64,000 nt of DNA from Odontesthes bonariensis (Eukaryota; Chordata; Actinopteri; Atheriniformes; Atherinopsidae), in NCBI RefSeq assembly GCF_027942865.1, contig NC_134510.1, positions 32,176,663 to 32,240,662 of the forward strand, given 5' to 3'. The first letter of the stretch is position 1. Every line of letters starts with the position of its first letter. The position numbers and the translations under genes were made by a program. Shown piece by piece: positions 1 to 12,361 of this stretch. The notes beneath the pieces were generated by a model. That model searched no databases, had not been told where the DNA came from, and worked only from the letters and a program-made list of their open reading frames with translations.

Positions 1-1480
1 GAAACCGGGCTATCGTGGAGCAGTACAAAGAAAAAAAAAATCAATTGACAGACAGCTGCTGTTTGGCTAGATTTGTGCACAGTGTTTGGCTGATATTTTG
101 AGGTCAATGAATTTGCTCTCCCCTAAATGAATGAATGAATGAATCTCTGCAGTGGTGTTGTCACTCTGGTAACCCAGTAGGCTGGAAAGTGTCGTCAGTG
201 CATCGGCTTGTGGCTTTTTCTCCATTGCATAATGCACCACAGAGAACCAAACAACGTGAGAAGTGTTTCTTTTTTTAGATTTATCAAATTAAGCTGGCTT
301 CTTAAGGTTGTCAGCCCAAACAGTTTGCAGTAAACAGATGAGCCTAGCTAAGAAATATGTTTGTATTTCTTACGTTTTTCAGCTTCTCAATTGTGTTGAG
401 GAGGGGTTGAAAACAACAAATTGCTGTACAGTTTTCCCTGTATTTATAAATATATTATGGCAGTGTCTTGGATTTCTTTTATCTACTTATATTTTTTTTA
501 TTTCTAGTTTCTGTTGGTTTTCCTTATGTGCTGTTGGACATGACCACATCTTTTCTGTTTCTGACCTCCTGCTGCTGAGAAATATCACATTGGCGTCAAC
601 AGTGGTTCAACCCCAACTTTACACTCAGATTGTTTGCTTTACGACCTTCAATGCCTACATGTTCCCCTCTCCTCAACTTTAATGTCAGAACCATGGGCTC
701 ACAGCTACATCTGACTGATCTCTGCTCGCCCTTTCCTTGGATTTTTTTCACCTTTTTTCTTTTTAATATCCTCTCCTTGTCTGACAGGAACTGACTTTGT
801 TTGTTCAAAGTAAAGTGCAGTAAACTTGAAGCTCAACTTTTCATGCTTCTCTCTGAGATGACATTTTTGGGTCTGTGTGATTATTGAATTGCTTAGTCTA
901 GATTTAAACAGTTTTCCGAAAAGCAATACAGCATAATGTGAAAACATCAAAATCCTTCTTTGCTTTCTGTGAAATGTCTTAAAACATTTTTTAGACCTAC
1001 TTTTAAAAGGATGCACATGCGAGGTATGGATATAGTAATATGTTTCAGTTTGGCACATGTTGACAATTTGCACTTGAAAATGTTTTTATGATGGAAGAAG
1101 TGCCACTAAAATTGAAACATCTGTATAGAGATGTGTGTGATTTGGGAGCCAGTTTAATATTATTGGTAGCTTGCGGGGACAAAAATCATTGAAATAAAAA
1201 CAATCTTTCATCCAGACTCAGTCAGACTGCAATACAAACTAGCTACTTTGTGGTAAATCATCTAAATGTAAAGCAAAGAGATCTGTCATCAGATTTAGAG
1301 TATGATAAACATAATTAATTTATGTCAAGATATAAAAATAAGATGATTTGCTTCTGAGCAAATCCCCCAAAAGGTAGGAAATTATGTAAAATGTGAATAA
1401 CAGACTGCAGTTATTTATAAAATTCATAAATCAAGATCTTTTTAGTATCCTTATAACTTTAATTACATCTTTACTTTTCT
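1..1480. other. No gene seen
   Basis: AT-rich, with only chance open frames. The frames at 308-682 and 705-1073 have no recognisable domain and no splice-linked partner. Confidence 0.6.
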
Positions 1481-1495
1481 GTTTCTGTTTCTGTT

Positions 1496-1545
1496 TATGC
1501 ATTTAGAAGACACTTTTATCAAAGGCGACTTACAATTGAAAAAAT
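1496..1545 (-). mobile_element. LINE/SINE 3'-tail fragment
   Basis: The minus strand reads TTGTAAGTCGCCTTTGATAA then AAGTGTCTTCTAAATGC, the common fish tail of the form AAGTCGCTTTGGATAAAAGC. The same tail ends the LINE at 34.3 kb. Confidence 0.55.
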
Positions 1546-1827
1546 ATATAACATTACAGCTAACAAACAACAAAGAAAACAACTAAGCATATCAGACAAA
1601 AGATGATTAAATTCTGAATATTTCAAGCCAGTGTCAAACCTTTAGTAGAACCTTCTTTTCCTTTTTTAAGTTTTGAAAAATGTATTCAAAGATGCCACAA
1701 ATCTTTATTTGTTACTGTGCTACACAGTAAAGTCCAACCACAAAATTAAAAAAAAAAAAGAGCCTTTCTCACAGGAATTGTCATACTGAGAGAACCAGTT
1801 GTTATGGTCTTTCAGAAACTTTTAGAC

Positions 1828-1900
1828 TGGCTGTGGCTCAGGCGTTAGAGCCAGTTGTTGTTAATCACAAGGTTGAAGCTTCCATCCCAAGCCTTTCAAT
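1828..1900 (+). mobile_element. tRNA-derived SINE head (degenerate)
   Basis: CTGTGGCTCAGGCGTTAGAG resembles a pol III A box, and the AAGGTTGAAGCTTCCATCCC block resembles a B box, with tRNA-like spacing. It is diverged and has no clear tail. Confidence 0.45.
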
Positions 1901-2299
1901 GTTTAAACGAGCAGGCCAAAAGTGGGTGAATGAGTACTTGTCAGGGCCAATAGTTCCTCCATTACCACAGGCACGCTGGCAAGACTACAGATGGGAAGCA
2001 TACACAAAAACTGGGGGAGTTGGGTCACAAAATCAGAGGAAAGCAACTGAACAAAACTGGTTGGCTCCTCAGTTTACCTCAAAAGAAAAATATTCTGGCG
2101 AGGGAATGTAAAGTAGAGCCAGAATATCTACTGCAGGAGTTGATGGGGGGTTGTCTCAGGTGTGCAAGTGGTGAGGAGAGCTGCGACACCATGCTGGGAT
2201 GAAATAAGCACAGACATACTCATACGTGGATAGAAAGGAGGTCAGAAAAGAACGTCAGAATGGGAAAATGAGATCAGACAGGGGAAATGAAAATCCAAA

Positions 2300-2850
2300 G
2301 GCGTGGTCATAAACTATGGCATGGTAGATGATTTAAAAATAATAAAATGTATTGCTCAAATTTAAAAAGGAAACACTGTCACTAATCATAAAAGCAATGG
2401 AGCAATGCAGCACTAAACATGCAGGAGGCAGGTAGGTGTCAAGAACTGTCAAGACAGGAAATACAAGAACTGACAAAACCCCCCAAAAATAGCAGAGGCA
2501 AACCAATTCAAAACTGACAGACATGGGGACCCTACAGAAAGAGCCTGGCAACGCATAATAAAAACCGAGGAGATACTGGGAGGGCTGATTGGATGCAGGT
2601 GAGTAATTGATACAGGGAATGGGTGGTGTCATGGCGATTAAGTGACAAGGCAAAGGAAACAGAGGACATTCAGGGATAATGAAAGGTGAAAAGAATACTC
2701 TGACACAGGCAAGAAGCAATAACTAAAAACTGAATAAAATATACAAGAACTAAGGCTCCAGAAAACAAAACAACCGAAGCAGATACCAAATAAATGTGCA
2801 GCAACAAAGGCAAGTTACAACATCAAAACCCCCAGACCATGGCAAACACA
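2300..2850 (-). mobile_element. Degenerate LTR-like repeat
   Basis: The minus strand is C/T-rich, with promoter- and leader-like fish LTR composition. It shares AAGGCAAAGGAAACAGAGGA and GGGATAATG with the repeat near 56.2 kb. The 128-codon minus frame here is not a recognisable protein. Confidence 0.45.
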
Positions 2851-3433
2851 ACCTTTATCCGTGGTAAATATTATTTATTTACATCACACAAGTGATGGTT
2901 TTACTTCTTAAAGAGGGGCTGATTTTTCCTTTTTACACTCTGATTTTAATCTCAGGAAAATCTCTTTGGCAGCATTCAACCCAAAAATACATTAAATATT
3001 TCTGGGTACAGTGAATGGCTTGTATCTTTTTAAAGTTTAGGTGAATCCAAACCGGATTTTAGCTTCATGTATCTTGATCGTCAGATCAAAAACAATTCAT
3101 TCAATCACACGGTTGCAAACTTACTGCTCCCACAAATACTCACTACATCATTAAAAACGGGTCATTAGAGCACACTGCTGAAAATATTATCCAATGATAA
3201 CACTATTTCCTCCCGTTTGAAGTAAATTCAAGACTGCTGTTGTTACGAACAGCTGAATTTATTGAACTTTTTGGAACCAGTGGGCTTGAAACTAAGAGCT
3301 GCTAATTTGTTTTGCGAGCTGAATCACTTATTTGTTCGGGTCTACATATAGGACTTGTTTAGGAAAAGTCTTTCCATACAGCAAAAACTGACAACCCTGG
3401 CTTTTCGTTGGCCAAATCGGTAGCTGCCTTTGG

Positions 3434-3571
3434 CAAAGATAAAAACCTCCACCAGCTCGTCAGTAGTTATAAACTTCATCCTTTTTACTGTGCCACAGAA
3501 AACAAAGATAAAAACCTCCACCAGCTCGTCAGTAGTTATAAACTTCGTCCTTTTTACTGTGCCACAGAAAA
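3434..3571. repeat. 69-bp tandem duplication
   Basis: CAAAGATAAAAACCTCCACC starts at 3434 and again at 3503. The two copies differ at one clear position (CTTCATCC versus CTTCGTCC), so the duplication is recent. Confidence 0.92.
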
Positions 3572-3627
3572 CAAGCTCAATGGTTCAGTCTTGCAAAGAG
3601 GTCTTCTACATCCTTTTACTTATTGAA

Positions 3628-4083
3628 TGTCACACCCATGGACTCATGTTTTTAGTTTCATGTTTTAGGTTATGTTTGTGTGTCACTCCATGTTTAGTTT
3701 TTGCCATTTTAGCTTCCCTGCACTCTGTTTATCAGTTTCACTCACTTCACCTGTGTTTTTTCCCTCAGCTGCACTCACTCCCCAATCACTCTCACTCCCT
3801 ATTTAGTTTCCTGCCTCCCCTTTCAGTTTTGCGGGATCTTTGTTCGATGTCAAGTTGTAAATCCATGCCATGTTCCACGAGCACTGAGAAGCTAAGTATT
3901 TATTTATTCTATTCTATTCTATGCCATGCCATGAAAGTTGTTTGTTTTTTGTCCATTGTTACGTTTTTTGAATCCGGCTTTGCCGCGCCTTTGGTTTGTA
4001 CTTTGTTTCTTTGTTTAATAAATCAAGCCTTTGTTTTTTGAAGTCCGTGTCCTACCTTCACCCCCCAACCCCGAAACCCGACA
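3628..4083 (+). mobile_element. Solo LTR of a retrotransposon, 456 bp, 5-bp target duplication
   Basis: Begins TGTCACACCC and ends CCCGACA (5'-TG...CA-3'), with TTGAA directly repeated at 3623-3627 and 4084-4088. It has AATAAA at 4017-4022 near the 3' end. No internal retroviral ORF or second LTR is adjacent, so it is a recombination-derived solo LTR. The open frame across it is not a gene. Confidence 0.85.
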
Positions 4084-4088
4084 TTGAA

Positions 4089-7000
4089 ACCTCCTTTGCA
4101 GAATCTCTAATCAAAACGTACAGTAAGGTAAATGGATAAATTCATGCTTTATGTTCTATATATGGTCCTTGTGAATAACTTTAAAGAAACCCATTGAGCA
4201 AATCAAGAGAGAATGATCCTTTAAAAACCTCAACAACCTTCAGATGTCTCATCTCTGTGTAGATGTGCTTCCCACTGACACGCCACCACTACTATAAAAG
4301 CTTCTGCTACCCTCCAACACTGGCTTCTTTGTGCAGCAGTGTCTCACATTAGTGACCAATACGCCTTTAATGTTTACTAATGCATGCTATCATTGTCACC
4401 AACAACATTGTGGCTGTGCAGAGAAGTACTATGGGAAGCCAAAGGTAGTGACTCATCAGCTGGATGGAGGTAAATGAGGGACCTTGTGTATCACGTCTCG
4501 ACATTACAGCCATTCTAGGTGCCTGCATGGTTTGTTTATGCACTGTACACAGTGAGCAGAGATCACATCGGCACATGAGCTGTCACAGTATCTCTGTACT
4601 GAGTTGAATAAAGGAATAAATACAAGGATTTGAAGTATTCTAGTCTTATAGTAGTCTTCTCTCCTGAGGTGAACATTTTTCTATCTTTAGGATCTTATTC
4701 TCTGTTTACTATCTTAGAAATGAATGTATGCTGTGTTAAAACCAAATCTGCCACCTTAGGTTCTCAAAGCTGGCCCAGATTTCAGGCAGTGACTGTAATT
4801 TTCAATGTGAAATGCATTCCCTCTGTTGACTTATAGGATTTCAGTTGCCCAACACATCTGGTCCCCCTTGGACAAGTTTTTTTCTTTCACAATGTGCCAA
4901 AATGTTTTTAAGGTCTGGAGTTTATAATTGTCCAGTTTAAACAATGTCGTCTGGATGGCAGCATGTGTTGCTTGAGGACCTGTTCACTGTCAATGGGTTT
5001 GAAGAAGCATCCCAGCATTGGCTCTCTATTCTTTAAAGATGCAGCTACACCCGAAATAAATCCTGTTTGTTTTTGCAGTGTCGCCTCAGTTCCCAAAGCT
5101 CTCAAGACTTCTTGTTTGTTTAAATATCTTTGTATCCACTATTTTAAGGACACTGTGCACCAATTTCCAAATTCTTTGCAATTTCAAGTTGGAAAACATA
5201 TTGTTTAATTGCTGAACCATTTGCACACAAAGTCTTTCACAGAGTGATGAACCCATCCCCATTTTCTGAATCATTCAGCCTCTCCGGGATAATCTTTTTT
5301 TTTAAACCCAGTTGTGTTTCTGGCTTGTTATTAATCTGATTAGTTTTATAGTCAGTTATTTTGCATTTTAAAACTTTCTCAAACATAATGGGTCCTGGTT
5401 CCTTTAGAAACACTCAGAAGTTCTTCTTGCAAGTGCTTGGCGCTTTAATCTCATCGTAGTGTCCTAATTGTATATGACCTCCCATTTTAAGTCTTGACCT
5501 CCTTTAAAATGATCACGTATGTATCTGCAAGGTGATGTTGTCTGCTGTGTGAGTGAAAGAAAAGTCTTATTGTTGAATGTGTTCTGTCATTTTGGTTCAT
5601 TAATTTGGCATATTTAATGCCAAATTCGTAGTTTCACACATTCATTCTTCTTTTGATGTGACAGATATGTCATTTCTTTATCTTTGGCCTTTTTCAAACC
5701 TTCTTTCTTGTGTTTCATCATTTGAACATACATAAACTAACTTAATGTAGCAGGATGATTGTTTTCCCTGTAGTTCTGCCCGCCCACAGTATTGTCCCCT
5801 TTAATTGCCCAGCATTTAAGAAGAGGGATCGGTAGATCTGCCCTCTTTCTCTCTTTCTCTGGCAACGGGTGCATGTGTTCCTCCTCCGGGTTCCTGGCTG
5901 CAGGTTGTGCAGACGATCTGCATTCTTCTCTCCTCTGGTGTTGTGCAATTTTTTTTCCATCTGTGCATGTCAACTGGTAGATCAAGACTTTTTATCATGT
6001 TTTTTATATGCATTTTAGATTTGTTTTAAAGCATGCAGCATCTTTTACTTTTAAGATTGTTTTATGTGTTGCATGATGTGTGGTGGACTTTTATTAACAG
6101 ACTGAAGTGCTTGATCTGCCACACCCTCACCCTGTCTCACTGGCTTGTGCAGAGGAGCACCAGTGATTAGAAATGGACATCAGGTGTGCTCACAGACTGG
6201 ATATAAGGTTGGACATAGGGAAAAGGAGACAGGAGGAGAATGCTGCTGAAAATTTTTCATTTGGTTTTAGTCCATTGTCTTTTAATTTCATCTCCAATAA
6301 AATTGAACTGTGAATCCCCAACATTTTAGTGTCTATCATTTCTCAACAGTGGAATCATTTGCTGGTGTTACTGATCTATATTTTAATATTGGAACCCCCC
6401 CCCCCCCACGTGTGACATGCACGCTAATTAATGTCATGTGTTTATGTGCAGGCGCTGGCAGGTGGACAGAGCATGTCTGCTCATTCTCCTCTCAGTGCCA
6501 GAACTATGCCACGCTGAGGGCTCGGCCCCCCGCTACCACGAGTTGAATCGCTCTGCGTCTAGTGCTGCTGCTGCTTTATAGGGATACAACCAACTGCTTC
6601 ACAGGATACAGTAAACTGTTATTTCTCTGGGACATAGCACGCTGTTGCTTTGTGGTTATCGAGTATCCCTGCTCTGTAGTGTGTGTCAGGATTTAGCTAC
6701 CTGAAGCAACAGGAGGTGGACAGCAAGGGAGATTTTACTTTAATCATCTTGAATGTCATTTAGATAATTTAATGGATTAGTTTCTTGAGTTAAGTCTGTA
6801 TAATATTACTTTGTGGTCATTTTTCCATCTTTGTGTTGGAACGTCATTTATTGTTTTGGATATATTTTCTGTCTCCCACTAACTGTCCCTCTTTGTGATT
6901 CCAGGTGCTGAGGGCCTCACTGGTGAACCCTTTTTGGTTTTGGTGTCCCTTTATGTGTAGCGCCCCATTCACTCCCTTTTATTTTGCTTTGCCTTGTGTG

Positions 7001-8087
7001 TGTGTTAAATGTGGATTGCGGTGCTCCCATGTTAAGTTGATACCTTCACTCCTCCCCTCACTCACCTTGAGTTCGAAGGCCCCAGCCCTGATACAATATT
7101 CTGTGCAAATAAGGTAACCTTTTTAGCGAGTAGATATTAACTGTTTTTAATACTGATTCAAAATAAACTTTTGTATATTTTTTGGAAACGTGTCTCTTGC
7201 CTGCTCAGTGTAACAAACTTGTGTTGTCCTTTGTTTAGATTTAGTAATTTACTTTATTCATAGATTTCCGTTTCTTTCCCTGGGTTACACCCTGGGGTGG
7301 CGTTTTTGGTTTCCTTTTTCTTCAATTAAAATATAAACTATTGGGGCATTATCCCCTCCCCAGCTCACCCACCTGTTGTCGCCACATTAACATCCGGTCT
7401 GAGTTATTAATTAATCCCCAGTGATCATTGCCCGGTTAAAGCTGACATTAGCTGCATTTCTGGCTTTCTCACAACTCTTTGGCAAGTGTTACTTATAGCA
7501 ATGGCCGTTGCCTTAAGTGCTGTGCCTTAGAGTGTTTCTCCTGCGTATGCAAAGTTGGTGCTTCAGCGCCTGCCTGGGCTTAGCCCCCTCATCCATCAAA
7601 AACTCCTAATCTGATGGCTGTGATTTTGTGTGCAGCTTGCCTGGGTGCCATCTCAGTTTGTAATTTGTTGTAATGTCTGCCTTTTTGTTTTGGTGTGTTG
7701 TGAGTTCATTTGTTGCAACTGTAATTGTTAAATAACTTGGAAACTTGGCATTCTAGTTAAAGACTCGGTGAGACTGTTGTGTAAACTTGTATCAGAAGAC
7801 ACTACTGTTCATTAGAGGCTGTGCCAGGTCTTAGTTAGTTAATGTATACACTCACACACATTATTTATTTTTATTTTTAGATGGCACCAGGCTAAGAGAT
7901 GCTACTCTCTGCTGTATTTTGGTTTGGTTAGTCAGTGTAGTTAAGAAGACTTTGTCTTTAGTTAGGAAGTGTCTAAAACTCTAAGTTTGGTGAGTCTTTA
8001 TGTTTTGATGATCTTAGTACCACCTTCTGTCTTTGGTTTAACTTTTTGTGTCTTTTTTAAATTTCTTTATTCTTAAGTTTTGACTAC
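4089..8087. other. No gene seen; probable old retroelement debris
   Basis: Contains C/T-rich stretches with TATA-like and AATAAA signals (GGATATAAGG near 6.2 kb, AATAAA near 6.30 and 7.16 kb), suggesting decayed LTRs, but no TG...CA ends with target duplication were found. A poly(C) run lies near 6402. The TIR element at 8088 is inserted in this material. Confidence 0.45.
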
Positions 8088-8539
8088 TAGGCCGTAAGGT
8101 GAACCTCGAAAACTCCTTCAGAACACCAGGCTTGTTCCGCGCTCTCCGAACCAAACACGCTTCAGCTCATAAAAAGATTTGAGTTATGTTGAGGTTTAAA
8201 AAAAAGTTTCGCCGCTCGGAACACAGTACTTTTTTAGTTCGCAACGTTTAAAGGAATAACTAGTGCCTGGCACGGCGTATGTACATATTCGGCAGGCGTA
8301 ATAACAATTTGGCTCGCGAGAGGTGCCACGGTTGAGACGTCATCAGAATGGACGAATCGGATAGCTGGTATGTCAGCTGAGCTGGTAAACAGAAACAGCA
8401 CCGCAGCAGCAGCGCGATCATCCAGCAGTACCGAAGAAGACGAAATTTGAAAGATTTGTTACATGCACATATCTTCTGTTAAGCATGAGGAAACACAGAC
8501 TTTCACCTGCACAAGGTGGAATGGAAGGAATCAGAAGGA

Positions 8540-9290
8540 ACAAATAAAGAAGCACTTGCTGAGTTCTTATACGATGCGTGGCCACATGCTGATCTTACAG
8601 CAGTGGGAAGAAACCTCAGCTTGTACATAGCACATCAACACTAATGTCACCGTGACTGTACAGGAAGGTGTGCAGTCTGTTCATGCTGTGGAAGACCTGC
8701 AGTGTGACCACGAAGAATATGACACAAGGGTGTTTTTGCATGCACAACATGCTGCACAGGAACATAAGACTGTCATTATCAAGAGCCCTGACACTGATGT
8801 AGCAGTCATTGCTGTGAGTCTGCAGAAAGAATTGCCATGCAGCTTGTACTTTTTCACAGGGAAGGGCAACAGAACACGCATAATGGACATTACCAAGCTG
8901 TCATCAGCTCTCGGAGCCAGTGTGTGTTCAGCCTTGATTGGGATCCATACATTCACTGGGTGTGAAACCACAAGGCAAAAAGGAGACATTTGCTGTGGCA
9001 TGCGAGAAAGATGTCTACCTGAAGGCTTTCAGAAATCTGGGGACTGAATTTAACTTGGACCACTCTACATTTGCATTACTTTGCAAATATGTATGCCATT
9101 TGTACGATCAGCCAACCGCAGAAAACATCAATGAGGCTAGGTACAAAGCTTTCTGTATGGCATCATCAGCCTTGCCAGAATTATCTATCTCCCCAACAAG
9201 TGATGCCCTCCACCAGCACTGCAAAAGGGCAAATTATCAGGTTAAAATAATAAGGTCATGTGTAAAGCAAAAGATTGGACTCATTTGAAT
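8540..9290 (+). pseudogene. Decayed ORF of the multi-copy CXC/PIN-like animal protein family (transposon-borne)
   Basis: The reading passes through three frames. First comes EALAEFLYDAWPHADL with LYIAHQH ending in a stop near 8640. Then from 8652 come HEEYDTRVFLHAQHA, IIKSPDTDVAVIAV, YFFTGKGN and FTGCETT. A small deletion near 8972 shifts the frame to GKKETFAVACE, CKYVCHLYD, ARYKAFCMASS and ALHQHCKRANYQ. From memory, this order (EEADTR, SPDTDV, LTGCDTT, GKGK, HxKRAxYQ) marks a large family in fish and invertebrate genomes, often labelled tesmin/TSO1-like CXC proteins. Function unknown; this copy is dead. Confidence 0.65.
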
Positions 9291-9733
9291 CGGTGGTGGA
9301 GAGGAGGACACTGAACAAACTGTTATCCATCATGGATAACCCCACCCATCCTCTCCACCAGCTGCTGGTTGGACAGCGGAGCTCCTTTTCCAACAGGCTC
9401 ATCCAGCTCCACTGTCACAAGGACCGTTTCAGGAAATCCTTCCTACCAGCAGCCATCACCATCTACAACACCTCCCCTCTGGCTGGAAGAGAACTTCAAC
9501 CTCAATAGGCTTCAAGTCTCTCCTAAAAAACAATAACAAAAAACAAAAAATACTGTAGATTTGTACATAGCAAATGTTTATTCACTATTTTTTATTTATT
9601 TTATATTATTTTATTTTATTTCATATTTATTTTATTCTCTTCTATTTGCTTGTTTTTTACTACTTTAATTGTTTTCATATACTGTATGCTGCTGCAACAA
9701 AACAATTTCCCAAATTGGGATTAATAAAGTAGA
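9285..9733 (+). mobile_element. 5'-truncated L2/CR1-like LINE 3' end
   Basis: Encodes the reverse-transcriptase ORF C-terminus (VVERRTLNKLLSIMDN, HPLHQLLVGQRSSFSNRLIQ, SFLPAAITIYN), then an A/T-rich 3'UTR ending in TTTCCCAAATTGGGATTAATAAAGT, the usual tail form. It is nested in the TIR element. Confidence 0.8.
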
Positions 9734-9737
9734 CTTG

Positions 9738-9824
9738 TGCAGGTGTTCCAGCTGTTCAAACACCACAAAGGAAACAGAGGATAAAGAAGATGACAGCTGC
9801 CCTGACACTGACAGTGAGGAATAG
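9738..9824 (+). pseudogene. C-terminal tail of the same transposon ORF, resumed after the LINE insertion
   Basis: Reads CRCSSCSNTTKETEDKEDD through PDTDSEE and a stop at 9822-9824. The Cys-rich motif and acidic end match the expected CXC-type C-terminus, so the LINE at 9.29-9.73 kb sits inside this ORF. Confidence 0.5.
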
Positions 9825-10412
9825 TGTATGTGTGTGCGTGCGTTTTTTTTTTTTTTTTTACCTTTATGCTATTCCATTTGTATCATTCCTTTTATTATGG
9901 TTATGTATATAAGTTTATGCCGGTTGATGTGTATGCCCTACTTGTTTTGATTTTGTTATGTGTTGTATAGTTATTAGTGAATAAATCAGTAAATGAATAC
10001 CTGAATGGTAAATGGCTAAATTGGCTCAATTCAGAAATACATGAATGAGCATTATCGTTGATAATTATTATTTTATGTTCACTTTAAAATGATATTTTGC
10101 GAGATTCCTTTCTGTAGGTTAGTTTTGACAGCATCAGACAGGTTGTCATTTTTCCAGTTTGTTGTCGTAAATCGGCAACGTGATTGGTCCAGCGTGGTCA
10201 CGTGGTGTCTTGTGACGTCAAAATCGTCATTCAGCCCTGCGGAAAATATCTTCAGAAAACGTCTCGGTTTAAAAAAAGTACAGGATTCTGTGACGCGAAA
10301 TTTTTTTTATATGTGCAAAATAAGTTGGTCATTTTTATCAGCTAACGGGCATGTAGTTCGGAGAGCACGGAGCGAGCCTAAACGAAAACGGGGTTCACCT
10401 TACGGCCTATAC

Positions 10413-12361
10413 TCTTGACAATAAACTTCATATAACTCCGTTTTAACATCTTGGCGTCCCTTATATGACCTCCCACTGTCCCCAGCATAGCTGGGTTGTA
10501 ACAAGCACGCCCGAGATGCTGCAGACCAGAGATGGATTGGCACAATATGCATTCAAATGAAGTTTGTTTTCACCATAACTGTTGTCACACCAAAGTTGTT
10601 AGCATTTTACAACAGCTATTTAACAGCAACACCAATTTTTAAACTGTGTCTTTAGGGAGTAGCTGTTGAGACTATATGTTGGGACTGTTGCCATGTTGCT
10701 CACTTCTGAGGACTTTTCCATTATGTGTTGCAAAAAAGGACTTTTTGGTGGCCCAGTAAGACCATGACCCTTGAGAGAAAGCATCCTCGACTTTGTTAAA
10801 CACAAGCAGCAGACATATATGAGGACATCTGTGTTTTCAAACATACTTGTAACTTACAGAAATAAAAACATAATCAAACTCATACCAGCAGTCGAATATG
10901 TTAGGGTTTTTGTGTCCATTAGCTTGTTTTGAAGGTCTTCTGCACCCTAATGACAAAATACTTCAGAAATGAAGCTTTGAAGTTCCAGCAGCACTTCAGT
11001 GACTTTGAAGACGTGAAGGTGACGGGATGTCCTTCCTCTGACTGTAATTACTTGGGACGGGCCTGATAAGGCCTAATTAATGCCTTCACTTCTCTTTGCA
11101 GTGTAAAGCTGCTGTGTCTGCTGATGTAAACAGCATGGCTCCCTGGGTTACAGCTGGTAATTACAGGTCTCTGTACCCATAGAAATAGCTTAGGGCAAAG
11201 GGGATGAGGCTTAATTGGGGCCTAACCAGGCACCTGCCCTGTCAAAATAAAGAGTGGTGTGAATGACCCCATGTTCAAAATCAATAAATAAATGGATATA
11301 TAAACACGTCACCAGATCTGATGAAAGACCACGTCAGATTTACCTAATTGAAACACTTATCTGCCACACTTTGATGTGCAACACCCTCATCTACATACAT
11401 ACAAGAAATACACCAAACATTTCAACACAATCTCACAGTTTTGAAGCCTTACTGCTACATTTTGAACATGTGCACAAATGTTCAGATTTTACAATTTCTA
11501 GTGATTTTTTTTTTTTTTTTTTTGTAGAGACAATTGTTTACGTGAAGACTTGAAAAATAAGTCACCTTTTCAGCTAATTAACCCTCAGAAATACTCACTC
11601 ACTCATTCAGTCACAAAAGGTTATACCCTGCAGAGATGGACAAAAGACATTACAAGACATTTGTCCCACATGAATAGAACTTTTCGTTATATAGAATAAA
11701 ATAAAGTATTTTGTGCTTTTTCTCACAACACAGTGGACAAATAAAGTGTACCTCAAAATACATATTGTTCTGTATATTATCATCATAAAGTTGTTTGCAG
11801 ATCAAACTGATTGCAATACCAGGAACTTTAACAGAACTAACCCTACCAGGAAATAAGCTAAATCTATAGACTCTGCACGGGGTTTTGATTAAATTAGACC
11901 TCCTTCAAGCACAAACACTTTGCAGATCTCTCACTGTGTATAAGCTGTACAGAAAACAAAAACTGTTTGTGCCTGAAGAACAGCTTATTGACTCAAATGC
12001 CACAAGGCATTTCTAAATAATATATTACAAGAGCAAGGCCTGCCTCTACTTTCTCTCAAAGACAAATACTTCTCTTCTTCTATTCTTATCTTTGTCCAAC
12101 TTTTCAATCTTTTTATATTACAAATAATCGATATGAGAAAAGAATTTCTCATCTAAATCACACTTTTACGTACAAATGTGACCCGGTATCCATGTTATCA
12201 ACAGACTTGTTGGTACCCAGATTTCCTCATAACCACTCAGCTTACCTCTCAATGTGTATGACTTATTTTCTGGTCTTATGCAACCTAACATGTTTTTCCC
12301 ACTTTTCCCACTCTTAAGCTAGCAGTTACTAGACCTATAAACATATAGTCTTGCTCTGAAA
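10413..12361. other. No gene seen
   Basis: Short chance ORFs only. It includes a poly(T) run near 11.51 kb. GTTGTAACA near 10.5 kb may be the end of an old LTR. Confidence 0.5.

Larger units (their letters stand above)
8088..10409 (+). mobile_element. TIR-bounded DNA element (2.3 kb) with a decayed CXC/PIN-like type ORF
   Basis: The ends TAGGCCGTAAGGTGAACC (8088-8105) and its exact reverse complement (10392-10409) are 18-bp perfect TIRs. Homology continues inward for about 160 bp in degenerate form, for example GCTCTCCGAAC, AGCT-ATAAAAA, AAATTTCGC and GTACTTTTTT on both sides. TAC flanks both ends (8085-8087 and 10410-10412), so the target duplication is TAC, or TA if the element starts at GGCC. 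The interior carries remnants of one long ORF, broken by frameshifts and by a nested L2-like LINE. Superfamily unassigned. Confidence 0.8.

Noticed and set aside
308..682. 124-codon plus-strand ORF
   Set aside because: Hydrophobic, Cys/Phe-rich chance frame in T-rich DNA with no splice-linked or homologous context.
2333..2719. 128-codon minus-strand ORF
   Set aside because: It lies in a C/T-rich LTR-like repeat related to 56.2 kb and has no recognisable protein motif.
3430..4041. 203-codon plus-strand ORF
   Set aside because: It runs across a 69-bp duplication into the solo LTR. Low-complexity content and no domain.
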